From NCBI GenBank assembly GCA_036010965.1, contig DASCMO010000105.1, positions 1 to 64,000 of the forward strand: DNA of 64,000 nucleotides. Direction: 5' to 3'. This DNA comes from GCA-2686265 sp036010965. GTDB lineage: Bacteria > Planctomycetota > UBA1135 > GCA-002686595. The notes beneath the pieces were generated by a model, which had not been told where the DNA came from, did not search any database, and saw only the letters and a list, made by a program, of their open reading frames with translations. The number at the start of each line of letters is the position of its first letter. The stretch's first letter is position 1. Made by a program: the position numbers and the translations under genes. Shown here piece by piece: positions 44,127 to 53,623 of the stretch.

Positions 44127-45140
44127 TCACTTCTCGCGCAGGGCGCATCCGATGAGGGCGTAGAGCAGGCGGGCACCGACGAGCGCGTCCAGCGAAGATC
44201 TCGGAGCGGGGCCCGGGTTGACCTCGCACAGATCGACGCCGACCACGCGCCGATCCGAGCGGGCCAGCTCGCCGAGCCATAGCTGGGCGTCGTGCCAGGA
44301 GAGGCCGCCGGGCACGGGCGTTCCGGTGTTCGGGCACAGAGACGGGTCGAGGCCGTCGATGTCGAAGCTGATCCAGACGCGTTCGGGCAGACGCTCGATC
44401 CACTCGCGCGCGAGGGCGCGGCGATTGATGCCGTCGTGGCCTGCGTCGCGCCAGTCGCGGTCGAAGAGGGTCTGCACGCGCCCTTGCGAGGACCGGATGT
44501 ACTCCAGCTCCCGCTCGCCGAGGTCCCGCACGCCCACCTGAACCAGCGTCGCGACCCCGCTCGAGCGCTCGAGCACGTTGTGAAAGATCGAGGCGTGGGA
44601 CCACTCGAAGCCCTCGTAGGCGGGGCGCAGATCGGCGTGGGCGTCGAAGTGCAGGACACCCAGGCCCCGGTGGCGTCGTGCTGCGGCCGCGATCGCCCCG
44701 AAGGGAATCGAGTGGTCTCCCCCCAGGACCACCGGCAGGCGATCGTCGTCCAGGATGCCCGCCACGGCGGCACCGACGAGTTCGTTGACCTCGGCGCCGA
44801 TGGCGTTCACCCGGTCGTGCTCCGACTCCGTTTGTCCTTCTGACGCTCTCAGGGCGTCCACCAGGGCGCGAGCTTCCTCGTTCAGCGCCGCCAGCCGAGG
44901 ATCGGGGGCGAGCATGTGGATCCCCTGCTCGTGGGGCTTGCCCGCGTCGAGGTCGAAGAGCTCCACCTGGTGGCTGGCCCCGAGGATGGCCTGCGGCCCG
45001 TCCGCGGCCCCGCGGCGGAAGGAGGCCGTGGCGTCGAAGGGAACGCCGACGATGTGGACCCTCGACTCGGTGGGGAGGCAATCGAGGCCGAACACGCCGC
45101 TCGCGGCATCGGCCGGGCCGTCAGGATCGAAGGCTGCCAT
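44127..45140 (-). CDS. Arginase / agmatinase family ureohydrolase
   Basis: 337 residues. The binuclear manganese site of ureohydrolases is complete: VVLGGDHSIPFGAI, LHFDAHADLRPAY, and WISFDIDGLDPSLCPNTGTP. The closing segment GVDLCEVNPGPAP is also typical. Arginase, agmatinase and formimidoylglutamase share these residues and cannot be separated here; the SDDS-like loop is not clear. A link to polyamine or histidine breakdown is not supported by neighbours. It converges on the antiporter gene. Confidence 0.9.
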   Translation of the reverse strand: MAAFDPDGPADAASGVFGLDCLPTESRVHIVGVPFDATASFRRGAADGPQAILGASHQVELFDLDAGKPHEQGIHMLAPDPRLAALNEEARALVDALRASEGQTESEHDRVNAIGAEVNELVGAAVAGILDDDRLPVVLGGDHSIPFGAIAAAARRHRGLGVLHFDAHADLRPAYEGFEWSHASIFHNVLERSSGVATLVQVGVRDLGERELEYIRSSQGRVQTLFDRDWRDAGHDGINRRALAREWIERLPERVWISFDIDGLDPSLCPNTGTPVPGGLSWHDAQLWLGELARSDRRVVGVDLCEVNPGPAPRSSLDALVGARLLYALIGCALREK

Positions 45141-45298
45141 CGGCGCCCACCCTACTCCATGGGCGGGGAAGGTGAATATCGCGTGGAGGAGGGCGTAGGC
45201 CAGATGCGTTTGGCCCGCGACCGCAAGTGGCGGTAGATTGCCGGGTCCATCGCCGGGCCCGCGGGCCCGCTGCCCCGCCTACAGACCAGGAGCGAGAT

Positions 45299-46492
45299 AT
45301 GATCCCGAGCGACCAAGGAGACATCCCCACGAACTGGCCCCCTGACGAGGGCAAGGCAGCGAGCCGGCGCCTCCAAGGCGGGAACCGGCCCCCGGTCGTG
45401 GTCATGGCGGCTGGCATCCTGCTCCTGCTCCTGCTGCTCGTCGCCCTCGGCTTGATGGTCTCCGGCAAGGCGGGCGTGGCGAACGTGGCCGACAACGAGG
45501 TGGCCGTCAAGGTCAACTACCTGACGGGTGCCACCGAAGTGATCACCACCCCGGGCATCAAGCTCTTCCTCCCCATCGCCCAGGAGGTCTTTGTCTTCGA
45601 CAAGCGTTCCCAGGAGTTCACGATGGAGGGCAGGGAGTCCACCACCAACAACCATGTCTCGCGGCTCACCGTGCGGGCGGGTGACGGCTCGAACTTCTGG
45701 TTCGACGCCCTGACCGTGCACTACGAGATCATCCCGGGTGATGCGGAGATCATCTTGCAGGACTCAGGGCCGGGGGACTCCTACAAGGAAGAGTGGATCC
45801 GTGCCCACGCGCGCTCGATCTTGCGCGACGAGTTCGGTCGCTACTCCGCCGTGGAGGTGGCCAACCCGACTGTCTACAACGCCGCACCGATCGAGGCCGC
45901 CGCACGACTCAACGAGGTCCTCGCACCCCACGGCATCCGGGTCACCAAGATCCCGGTTCCCGATCCCAAGTTCGATCCTGAATACGAGCGCGCGATCGAG
46001 ACGCGCAAGGAGGCGGACCAGGAGATCCAGCGCCTCCGAGCCGAGGAGGAGACGATCGTGGAGGAGCGCGGCAGACGCCTGGCCGGGGTCGAGAAGGAGA
46101 AGGAGATCGAGCGGCAGGACCTTGAGGGGGACCTCGAGAAGGCACTCCTCGCGGCTCAGGAGAACGCGATCCTGGTCAAGCGCGGGGCAGACGCCACCAA
46201 AATCGCGCGCGTGGCGGAGGGCCTCGCATCGCAGGCGGAGATGTTCGAGCGCGCGCGGGGCCTGGAGGCCAAGTTCCGCAAGGAGGCCGAGGGCATCGAG
46301 AAGCAGGCGCAGGCCCTCGAACGGCGCGGTGAGGTTGTCGTGCGCGAGGCGATCATCGAGAAGCTGCGCAGCATCAAGTTCACCCTCATCCCCTACAGCC
46401 GCGACCCAGCCCCCAAGCGTCTCGAACACCTGGGAGCGAAACCGACGACGTTGATCGACGAGGCCACGTTCGACAGTGGAGGTCAGTCATGA
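45299..46492 (+). CDS. SPFH/Band 7 membrane protein (first of a pair)
   Basis: 397 residues from ATG 45299 with AGGAG upstream. One N-terminal membrane helix (VVVMAAGILLLLLLLVALGL) is followed by the SPFH domain at about 60-230 (NEVAVKVNYLTGATEVITTP, VHYEIIPGDAE, YNAAPIEAAARLNEVLAPHG). A long charged coiled coil occupies about 230-370 and is rich in Glu, Arg and Ala. Proteins of this kind oligomerise on membranes, as HflK/HflC, prohibitin or flotillin do. The second SPFH gene overlaps by four bases, so the two products are probably a hetero-oligomer. Confidence 0.88.
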   Translation: MIPSDQGDIPTNWPPDEGKAASRRLQGGNRPPVVVMAAGILLLLLLLVALGLMVSGKAGVANVADNEVAVKVNYLTGATEVITTPGIKLFLPIAQEVFVFDKRSQEFTMEGRESTTNNHVSRLTVRAGDGSNFWFDALTVHYEIIPGDAEIILQDSGPGDSYKEEWIRAHARSILRDEFGRYSAVEVANPTVYNAAPIEAAARLNEVLAPHGIRVTKIPVPDPKFDPEYERAIETRKEADQEIQRLRAEEETIVEERGRRLAGVEKEKEIERQDLEGDLEKALLAAQENAILVKRGADATKIARVAEGLASQAEMFERARGLEAKFRKEAEGIEKQAQALERRGEVVVREAIIEKLRSIKFTLIPYSRDPAPKRLEHLGAKPTTLIDEATFDSGGQS

Positions 46493-47571
46493 AATTAGCC
46501 AAGACATTCATCATCCTGGTCGTCCTCTGCGCGATCTCCCTGGGCGTGTTCAGCGCTCTGTTCGAGAAGATCCCGCCCTCCGCCATCGGCGTGAAGCAAG
46601 CCCTCTGGGGCGGGGGCGGCGTCGTCGAGAAGGACCACCACCTGGGCTATCACCTGGGGGTCAGCGGCTACCACAAGTGGTATCTGCTAGACAAGCGGAC
46701 GCACTTCCTGAGCTTCTCCGAACGCCGAGCCCGGTCAAAGTTGGGGGACTACCGACCTCCCTTGCAGATTCGCACCAAGGACAACAACGTGGCGTCGTTC
46801 GATATCACGGTGACCTACAAGATCATCCCCGGGGAGGGACACAAGATCGTCATGGAGGGCAACCGCGATACCTACCGCAGTCGGGTCGCGGACCGCGTGG
46901 AGAGCACCTTGCGTGAGGAGCTTGCCCAGCTCTCATCCGAGGACATCTACGACACCGCGATGCGCGTGGCGCGCGTGAATGACGCCCTGGTCCCGATGTT
47001 GGAGGACATGAAGCAGTACCACGTGCAACCCGAGCGAATCCTGGTACGGGCGATCCGCTTCCCCGCGGGGTACGAGAGGGAGCTCCAGCAGAAGCAGATC
47101 ACCTACCAGAAGCGTGAGCTGGCGAAGGCCCAGCGGGGCGTGGAGGAGCAACAGGCGATCAACGGAACGAAGAACGCGGAGATCTCCGCGGCGGAGAAGA
47201 AAAAGCGCGGTGTGTGGGACAAGGACCTGGAGATCATGCGCTCGGACAACAAGGTCGAGATCGCGACGGTACGGGCCGAGGCGGATGTCTACGACCAGCG
47301 CACACGGGCGGAGGGTGAGGCGGACTACCAGACCGCCGTCGCCGATGGCCAGCTCGCGATCGACAAGGCCGAGGCCCTGCGCAACGAGTTGCGCAACCAG
47401 GCTCTCGACACCGTCGGCGGTCGCATCTTCCTGGCCCAGAAAGCCGCCACCAACCTCTCCTTCGAGAGCGTTACCCTCAACTCGAACGATCCGTCGATAC
47501 CCAGCATCATCGACGTGAACGGGATCGTGAAGCTGTTGATAGGGGAGCAGGCGAGCGCCGACGAGGACTGA
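46489..47571 (+). CDS. SPFH/Band 7 membrane protein (second of a pair)
   Basis: 360 residues; its ATGA overlaps the first SPFH gene's stop. The N-terminal helix is KTFIILVVLCAISLGVFSAL, then an SPFH domain with HKWYLLDKRTHFLSFSE, DNNVASFDITVTYKIIPGEG and EERILVRAIRFPAGYERELQ-like segments, and a coiled coil rich in Ala/Glu/Lys (EISAAEKKKRGVWDKDLEIM, VEIATVRAEADVYDQRTRAE). The pair resembles HflK/HflC in layout, but no FtsH gene is near. A scaffold at membrane microdomains is inferred. Confidence 0.88.
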   Translation: MKLAKTFIILVVLCAISLGVFSALFEKIPPSAIGVKQALWGGGGVVEKDHHLGYHLGVSGYHKWYLLDKRTHFLSFSERRARSKLGDYRPPLQIRTKDNNVASFDITVTYKIIPGEGHKIVMEGNRDTYRSRVADRVESTLREELAQLSSEDIYDTAMRVARVNDALVPMLEDMKQYHVQPERILVRAIRFPAGYERELQQKQITYQKRELAKAQRGVEEQQAINGTKNAEISAAEKKKRGVWDKDLEIMRSDNKVEIATVRAEADVYDQRTRAEGEADYQTAVADGQLAIDKAEALRNELRNQALDTVGGRIFLAQKAATNLSFESVTLNSNDPSIPSIIDVNGIVKLLIGEQASADED

Positions 47572-47713
47572 CCGCGGACCGAGGGCGTGCGAGAAGGCCC
47601 TATCGGCGGCGGATCCTGTGGAGGGGCTTGGAGGAGGGGCTATTCGCGGCTAGGGTTCCCGGCCGCAATGCCCGGTTTCTTCCGGCCTCTGGGCCGGGGA
47701 CGAGGGCGCCTAG

Positions 47714-48301
47714 ATGATCACCATGAGACCGTCGACCGCATCATTCAGTGCGCCCGCGCCCTGCCTGGTCGTGGCCGTGCTGCTCGCGGCCTGCCAGGGG
47801 AGCCCGACGCTCTCCTCGACGCCCGACTACCCTCCGCTGGAAGCCGACACCTTCGGCTCCATGCGCAACGTGTTCGTGGTTGATGGGATCTGGCTGGGGA
47901 GCACGCCCACATGGGACGATCTCGAACTGGCCGACCGGCGGGGCGTCGAGTGCGTGATCGATCTCTCGGCCGCCGGCGAGCAGACCGACCTCGACGTGGC
48001 GGCCATCTGCGCGCGGTTCGGCATGGAATACGTGCTCGTCACCCAGGGGGAGGGGACCTCGCCGACGGATCGGGCGGTCGATGAAGTGCTCGCGCGCTTC
48101 GAACAGGCCGGCCGCAGGCGGACCTTGGTCTTTTGCGGTAGCGGCGCGCGGTGCGTCGCGCTGATGGCCATCCATCGCACCGTGATCGTCGGCGTTCCTC
48201 TCGAGCGGGCGCTGATGGAGGCCCGTCGCGCCGGGATGATACCGGGGGATCAGGACGCGTTCGTCCGGGGCCAGGTGCTGCGCCTCACCTCCGGAAACTG
48301 A
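47714..48301 (+). CDS. Lipoprotein of the DSP-like / DUF442 phosphatase type
   Basis: 195 residues. The signal peptide ends in a classic LAAC lipobox (LVVAVLLAACQGS), so it is lipid-anchored. The rest has the dual-specificity-phosphatase-like fold: WLGSTPTWDDLELADRRGVE, CVIDLSAAGEQ, and the loop LVFCGSGARCVALMA, whose Cys-x4-Arg resembles the CRSGTRS loop of DUF442 proteins. A periplasmic phosphatase acting on a small molecule or protein is inferred; the general-acid Asp is not obvious. Confidence 0.75.
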   Translation: MITMRPSTASFSAPAPCLVVAVLLAACQGSPTLSSTPDYPPLEADTFGSMRNVFVVDGIWLGSTPTWDDLELADRRGVECVIDLSAAGEQTDLDVAAICARFGMEYVLVTQGEGTSPTDRAVDEVLARFEQAGRRRTLVFCGSGARCVALMAIHRTVIVGVPLERALMEARRAGMIPGDQDAFVRGQVLRLTSGN

Positions 48302-48319
48302 ACCCGCGCGGCGGTGCGC

Positions 48320-49615
48320 TCAGGGGAGCTCCGCCAGGGCCAGCTCGGCCATCACCTCGGCGATTCGGTCGCATTCCGCATCGCTCGTGCTTGCCGGCGG
48401 CATGGCGTAGAGGACGTTGCCGAGGGGGCGCAACAGCACGCCGCGCTCAACCGCCATGGCCCGCAGCCGGGGCGCGAGCGACGACGCATAGCCGGCCTCT
48501 TCGCCGGGCGGTGGCGCGAGGTCGAAGGCGACGATGCCTCCCGTGCGCCGCAAGTCGTGGATCCCGTCGTGGCCGGCGAGGCTGGTCACCAGGGCGTCCT
48601 CGATGCGCCGTCCGATCGCGTCCAGGCGCTCGGGCGTGTGCTCCTCATCGCAGATTGCGAGGGAGGCGAGGGCCACGGCGCAGCCCACCGGGTTGGCGGT
48701 GAAGGTGTGGCCGTGGAAGAAGGCGCGCAGGCGGTTGGGCGAGAGGAAAGCCTCGAAGATGCGCTCGGTTGCGAGAGTGACAGAGAGGGGAAAGGCGCCG
48801 CCGGTCAGGCCCTTTGCCAGACACAGCAAGTCGGGTGCGACGCCGGCGCGATCGCAGGCGAACAGGGCTCCGGTGCGGCCGAAGCCGGTCATCACCTCGT
48901 CAGCGATCCACGGTAGGCCGGCGTCGTCGCACAGGGCCCGTACCTCGCCCAGGAAGGCGGGCGCCTGCATGCGCATGCCACCCGCACCCTGGACCAGCGG
49001 TTCGAGCACCACACCGGCGGCTCGCTCGCCCAACTCCGCGACCGCTTGCCGCAAGGCCTCTCCCGTCGGCGCGACGCGCCGCACCTCGAAGAGGAACGGC
49101 TCGAAGGCGCGGAAGTAGGGTTCGGGATCTCCCACTGCCATCGCGCCAAAGGTGTCGCCGTGGTAGCCGCCCTCGAGGGCGACGAATACGCGCCGCGTTT
49201 TCTCGCCGCGCTGCAGCCAGGACTGGATGACCATCTTGAGGGCCACCTCGACCGCCGTGCTCCCGTCATCGGAGAAGAACACCCGCGAGAGCCCTGCGGG
49301 GGCGCGCTCGATGAGACGCTCACCGAGTTCGACGGCCGGTGCGTGGGTCGCACCCGCGAAGAGGACATGGTCGAGCTTGCCCACCTGTTCCGTCATGGCG
49401 GCGACGATGCGCGGATGGCTGTGGCCGTGGAGGCAGGCCCACCACGAAGAGATGGCGTCGATCAGCTCCCGGCCGTCATCGAGGACCAAGAGCGAGCCGC
49501 GGGCTGAGTCCACCGCCAGCGGGTCCGCCTCCCCGCCGTGCTGGGTGAAGGGGTGCCAGAGGTGCGCGCGGTCGCGCTCGATCAGGCGCCTGTGCTCGTC
49601 TTGCTGGGGAGTCAT
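48320..49615 (-). CDS. bioA: Adenosylmethionine-8-amino-7-oxononanoate aminotransferase
   Basis: 431 residues. This is a class III PLP aminotransferase making 7,8-diaminopelargonate from KAPA with SAM as amino donor. Motifs: LWHPFTQH, DAISSWWACLHGHSHPRI, FFSDDGSTAVEVALKM, the EPLVQGAGGM segment, WIADEVMTGFGRTG and the PLP-lysine segment LCLAKGLTGGAFPLSVTLA. It is the last gene of the biotin operon, and its ATG shares a base with the stop of the bioF-bioD fusion (TGATG). Confidence 0.96.
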   Translation of the reverse strand: MTPQQDEHRRLIERDRAHLWHPFTQHGGEADPLAVDSARGSLLVLDDGRELIDAISSWWACLHGHSHPRIVAAMTEQVGKLDHVLFAGATHAPAVELGERLIERAPAGLSRVFFSDDGSTAVEVALKMVIQSWLQRGEKTRRVFVALEGGYHGDTFGAMAVGDPEPYFRAFEPFLFEVRRVAPTGEALRQAVAELGERAAGVVLEPLVQGAGGMRMQAPAFLGEVRALCDDAGLPWIADEVMTGFGRTGALFACDRAGVAPDLLCLAKGLTGGAFPLSVTLATERIFEAFLSPNRLRAFFHGHTFTANPVGCAVALASLAICDEEHTPERLDAIGRRIEDALVTSLAGHDGIHDLRRTGGIVAFDLAPPPGEEAGYASSLAPRLRAMAVERGVLLRPLGNVLYAMPPASTSDAECDRIAEVMAELALAELP

Positions 49616-51435
49616 CAGTGCTCGAAGAGGGCCGAGAGGTCCTGGCCGTCCAGCCAGTCCTCAAGGGAGGAAGGGTCGAGTGTCTCGAAGCGCGGCACCT
49701 CAAAGACGGGAACTCCGATTCGCTCCTCGAGGGTTTGGCGGTTCGAGACGTGGGGTGCTCCGACGAGGAACAGGGCGGTGGGCCGCAGGCGTCGAGCGGT
49801 GAGGGCCTCGACGCTGAGCAGGGTGTGGTTGAGGGTGCCCAGGCCGGAGCGTGCCACCAGCACCAGGGCGGGGCGCTCTGCTTCCAGCCAGTCGGCCTGG
49901 GTCGTGTGGGCGTCGTAGGGGACCAGCAGGCCTCCAGCGAGTTCCACGATCAGTCGTCCGTCCGTAGAGGGCCCGCAGAGCTCTGCCAGACGCCGTGCCA
50001 GTCGGTCCGGCTCGACCACCCCCCCGGCGGCCGCCGCGGCCTCGTGGGGCGAGGCGGGCAGAGGGAATTGGCAGGTGGGCGTGGTGAAGGCGACTGAGGT
50101 GCCCGAGCACAGGCGTTCCACCTCGCTCGTGTCGTCGTCATCGCCGGTCTGGACCGGCTTCCAGTAGGTCGTTGGCTCGCGTCTCGCCGCGGCGCGCGAC
50201 AACAGCGCGGCGACCACCGTTTTGCCGACCTCCGTGTCCGTGCCGACCACGAACAACGCCCGTGCGTGGGTCTCGATCGTGAGGGTTGGGGCGGTCGATG
50301 CGCGGCGAGTGAGCGTGCTCGTCAGCGTCTTCGTCAGGCTCTCTACTTCCTCGGTCGTGTTGAAGGAGTGCACGGCAACTCGCAGGCGTGCGCTGCCCGC
50401 GGGGACGGTCGGAGGTCGGACGGCCCGCAGGTCGAAGCCCGCCGCATGCAGCTCCTGCGCGGCGGTCAGGGCCGCGCTGCTCGCACCGAGGATTACGGGA
50501 ACGATCGCCCCGGCCGGCCGGGGGCCGTCGACGGCCGTTGCGATGCGATTAGCCAGGGTTCGCAAGGTCTCCCGCTCACCTTCGGCCGCGCGCGCGAGGG
50601 GGACGGCGGCTGCCAGGGCGCCGGCGGTCGGCGGCGAGCAGCCGGTCGTGAAGATCAGGCTGCGGGCACCCCGCAGAAGGCGCTCGCGAAGGGCGGTGGA
50701 ACCGACCACCAGGCCGCCGCTGACGCCGAGGGCCTTGCCGCCGGTCACGACGCGCGCCGCGAGACGTGTGCCGTCGGCTCCCGTGCTGGCGGCGAGAGCC
50801 CAGGCGCCCGCTCCCTCGGGTCCCACGACGCCCACGGCGTGGGCTTCGTCCACCACCAGCCAGGCGTCGTGACGCGCGCACAGCTCGGCCAGTTCTGCCA
50901 GGGGCGCGGCGTCGCCGTCCATGCTGAAGAGGCCCTCGGTCACGATCCAGCGCCGCCGCGCGCCCGCTGCGCGCACGATGAGTTCCTCGGCGTGGGCGAG
51001 GTCCGCGTGGGCGAAGACGCGCACGGTCGCTCTTGATAGACGCATCCCGTCGATCAGGGAGGCGTGGTTGCGCTCATCCGAGCAGACGAAGTCCCCGGAG
51101 GCGAACAGAGCTGCTGTGACACCCAGGTTGGCCTGGTAGCCGGTGGGGAAGAGCAGCGCCGCCTCGGCCGACAGCCAGCGGGCGACGGCCTGTTCGACGG
51201 CCTCGTCGAGCGGTGAGCCGCCTCCCAAGAGGCGCGAGGCTCGCGCACCGACGCCGAACTCGCGCGCGGCCGCCCGCGCCCCTTCGATCAGGTCGGGATG
51301 GCGGGAGAGGCCCAGGGAGTCGTTGCTCGTGAAGTCCGCCAGCGATCGGTCCGCCACGGAGAGTTCGCGCAGCAAGCCCGAGCGAGCCAGTCGTTCGCCC
51401 TCCTCACGCCAATCCCGGTCCAGGTCGCTCTCCAC
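49615..51435 (-). CDS. bioF-bioD: BioF-BioD fusion: KAPA synthase plus dethiobiotin synthetase
   Basis: 606 residues in one intact frame. BioF (about 1-385) shows FTSNDSLGLSRHP, FPTGYQANLG, WLVVDEAHAVGVVGPEG and the PLP lysine Lys234 in VTGGKALGVSGG; it condenses pimeloyl thioester with alanine. BioD (about 391-606) starts FVVGTDTEVGKTVVAALLSR, the P-loop of dethiobiotin synthetase, then YWKPVQTGDDDDT and LIVELAGGLLVPYD. The substrates are sequential but with BioA acting between them. BioF and BioD are normally separate proteins, so this fusion is uncommon. No stop or frameshift lies at the joint, and bioB lies 24 bases upstream. Confidence 0.94.
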   Translation of the reverse strand: MESDLDRDWREEGERLARSGLLRELSVADRSLADFTSNDSLGLSRHPDLIEGARAAAREFGVGARASRLLGGGSPLDEAVEQAVARWLSAEAALLFPTGYQANLGVTAALFASGDFVCSDERNHASLIDGMRLSRATVRVFAHADLAHAEELIVRAAGARRRWIVTEGLFSMDGDAAPLAELAELCARHDAWLVVDEAHAVGVVGPEGAGAWALAASTGADGTRLAARVVTGGKALGVSGGLVVGSTALRERLLRGARSLIFTTGCSPPTAGALAAAVPLARAAEGERETLRTLANRIATAVDGPRPAGAIVPVILGASSAALTAAQELHAAGFDLRAVRPPTVPAGSARLRVAVHSFNTTEEVESLTKTLTSTLTRRASTAPTLTIETHARALFVVGTDTEVGKTVVAALLSRAAARREPTTYWKPVQTGDDDDTSEVERLCSGTSVAFTTPTCQFPLPASPHEAAAAAGGVVEPDRLARRLAELCGPSTDGRLIVELAGGLLVPYDAHTTQADWLEAERPALVLVARSGLGTLNHTLLSVEALTARRLRPTALFLVGAPHVSNRQTLEERIGVPVFEVPRFETLDPSSLEDWLDGQDLSALFEH

Positions 51436-51459
51436 GGGTTGCGGGTCCCTCCGTGGGCC

Positions 51460-52431
51460 TCAGGTCTCGACCCGGGCGAGGCCGAGTTTTTCCAGCAGGA
51501 CCTGGTCGCTCCCCGGCTCTGCGTTGGGGGTGGTGAGCAGATCTTCGCCGCTGAAGAGGGAATTCGCGCCAGCCAGGAAGCACAGGGCCTGGGCCTCCTC
51601 GCTCATCTCCCGCCGCCCGGCACTCAGGCGAATCCAGGTGCGGGGCATCAGGATGCGCGCCGCCGCGACCGTGCGCACGAGTTCGGACCAATCGAGGGCG
51701 GGCGTGTCAGCGAGGGGTGTCCCCTCCACGCCGACGAGGGTGTTGATCGGGACGCTCTCGGGCGGCGGGTCGAGGGAGGCCAGCTCCGCCAGTAGTTCGG
51801 CGCGCCCGCCGCGGTCCTCTCCCATGCCGAGGATACCGCCGGTGCAGACATGGACGCCGGCCTCGCGCACCGCCGCGATCGTGCGCAGCCGGTCGTCGTA
51901 TTCGCGCGTCGTGACAACCTGATCGTAGAAGCTGCGTCCCGTGTCGAGGTTGTGGTTGTAGAAATCGAGTCCGGCATCTCGCAGGCGCCGCGCCTGGTGC
52001 GGCTCGAGCATGCCGAGGGTCACACAGGTCTCCAGGCCCATCTCCTTCACGCCGCGGACCATCTCGAGCACGCGCTCGAACTCCGGTCCGTCAGCCACTT
52101 CGCGCCAGGCGGCGCCCATGCAGAACCGGTCGGCGCCGGTCTCCAGGGCCTCCCGGGCAGCCTTCAGGACGTCATCGACCTCCATCAAGGGCTCGCGCTC
52201 GACCGCTGTCTTCGCGTGAGCGCTCTGGGAGCAGTAGCCGCAGTCCTCCGGGCACCCGCCGGTCTTGATGGAGACGAGCTGCGAGCGCTGGATCGCTCCG
52301 GGGTCGTGATGGTCTCGGTGGACCGTCGCGGCCTCGAAGACCAGATCGAGAAGCGGCTGATCGAGGAGCCGGAGGGCATCCGCGGCCATCGCGGCGAGAG
52401 AGGGGTCAGTCGTCGTTGCGCGGGAGGGCAT
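51460..52431 (-). CDS. bioB: Biotin synthase
   Basis: 323 residues from ATG 52431. This radical-SAM enzyme inserts sulfur into dethiobiotin. The [4Fe-4S] site CPEDCGYCSQ (C-x3-C-x2-C) is preceded by SQLVSIKTGG; further motifs are CMGAAWRE, VCVTLGML-like CVTLGMLEPHQA, YNHNLDTGRSFYDQVVTTR, CTGGILGMGE and the [2Fe-2S]-related Arg in WIRLSAGRREM. First gene of the biotin operon and divergent from the tryptophan dioxygenase gene, with 72 bases between them. I see no clear BirA operator. Confidence 0.97.
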   Translation of the reverse strand: MPSRATTTDPSLAAMAADALRLLDQPLLDLVFEAATVHRDHHDPGAIQRSQLVSIKTGGCPEDCGYCSQSAHAKTAVEREPLMEVDDVLKAAREALETGADRFCMGAAWREVADGPEFERVLEMVRGVKEMGLETCVTLGMLEPHQARRLRDAGLDFYNHNLDTGRSFYDQVVTTREYDDRLRTIAAVREAGVHVCTGGILGMGEDRGGRAELLAELASLDPPPESVPINTLVGVEGTPLADTPALDWSELVRTVAAARILMPRTWIRLSAGRREMSEEAQALCFLAGANSLFSGEDLLTTPNAEPGSDQVLLEKLGLARVET

Positions 52432-52503
52432 GGGGCGGGATTGTACCCGCCCGACCGGATGAGAGCTTTTCGATCCGGCGCCGGGGTTCGTACCCTTGCT
52501 GCC

Positions 52504-53613
52504 ATGGGAAGCAATACGCCCCTGACCTACTGGGACTACATCCGGGTCGAGGAACTGGTGGGCCTCCAGGGCGGGGCTGAGCGGAATGAGGCCGACCTCG
52601 GCAACGAGGAGGTCATGTTCATCACCGTCCACCAGATCTTCGAACTGTGGTTCAAGCTGATCCTACGAGAGATGCGTACCGCTCGGGACCTGTTCGACAG
52701 CAAAGCGGTGGCCAACCAGAAACTCTCGGGCGCTGTGCGAAGCCTCGATCGAGTGATCACCGTCTTAGGCCGAGCGGTGGACCATTTTCTGGTCATGGAA
52801 ACCCTGACGACCCGGGACTACCTGGCCTTCCGTGACAAGCTCACCTCAGCCAGCGGGTTCCAGAGCGCCCAGATGCGCGAGATCGAAATCGTCATGGGCC
52901 TGGACTCCAGTGAGCGGCTCGACGCGGGCCCGGTGGGGAACTGGATGGACATGTTGCGCAACCCCGACGGATCTCCATCGTGGTCCCTGCGTCGTGTGCT
53001 GGGCGCGCTCGACGAACGCCGCACGCTCAAGGAGGCCATCGATCGCTGGCTCATGCGGACGCCGATCGACGGAGTGGAGCACGACGATCCCCGCGCGGCA
53101 GTCAAGCTGGAGGAGTTCATCGAGACTTTCCTCTCCGCCCACAGTCGCGAGGTGGACGCCGTACTTGAGACCGCGCTTGCCCGCGAAGGGGGCGGCGCCG
53201 CCTCCGAGGCCCGCAAGCTGCGCAGCGAGCAGGAGAAAGCCTCTGTCCGCGCTTTCTTCAGGCCCGGGGAGGACGAAGGCGGGATGGAGCGCGCGCGGAT
53301 CCGCACCGCGATGCTGTTCATCGAGACCTACCGCGAGCTGCCTCTCCTGGCCTGGCCGCGGGAGGTACTCGACAAGCTGGTGGAGTTTGAGCAGGTGTTC
53401 ATCATCTTCCGCCAGCGTCACGCCCGAATGGTGGAGCGTGTCATCGGCCGCCGAATGGGGACCGGAGGCAGCTCGGGTGTCGACTACCTCGACGACGTGG
53501 CGCGCCACCGCGTCTTCCGCGACCTGTGGGCCATCCGCACCCTCCAGATCCGGCGTGAAGCGGCACCGGCCTTGACTAACCCCGCCTACTACGGCTTCGC
53601 CCACGAGGATTGA
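52504..53613 (+). CDS. kynA: Tryptophan 2,3-dioxygenase
   Basis: 369 residues from ATG 52504. It opens the indole ring of tryptophan with haem and oxygen, the first step of the kynurenine pathway. Motifs are LTYWDYIRVEELVGLQGG, DEVMFI-like EEVMFITVHQIFELWFKLIL, SASGFQSAQMREIE and the strongly conserved RHARMVERVIGRRMGTGGSS followed by GVDYL. An insert of about 60 residues in the middle (DPRAAVKLEEFIETF and on) makes it longer than the usual 280-300 residues of bacterial KynA. Other kynurenine genes are absent. The symporter gene follows after 10 bases. Confidence 0.95.
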   Translation: MGSNTPLTYWDYIRVEELVGLQGGAERNEADLGNEEVMFITVHQIFELWFKLILREMRTARDLFDSKAVANQKLSGAVRSLDRVITVLGRAVDHFLVMETLTTRDYLAFRDKLTSASGFQSAQMREIEIVMGLDSSERLDAGPVGNWMDMLRNPDGSPSWSLRRVLGALDERRTLKEAIDRWLMRTPIDGVEHDDPRAAVKLEEFIETFLSAHSREVDAVLETALAREGGGAASEARKLRSEQEKASVRAFFRPGEDEGGMERARIRTAMLFIETYRELPLLAWPREVLDKLVEFEQVFIIFRQRHARMVERVIGRRMGTGGSSGVDYLDDVARHRVFRDLWAIRTLQIRREAAPALTNPAYYGFAHED

Positions 53614-53623
53614 TCCTTCCACC

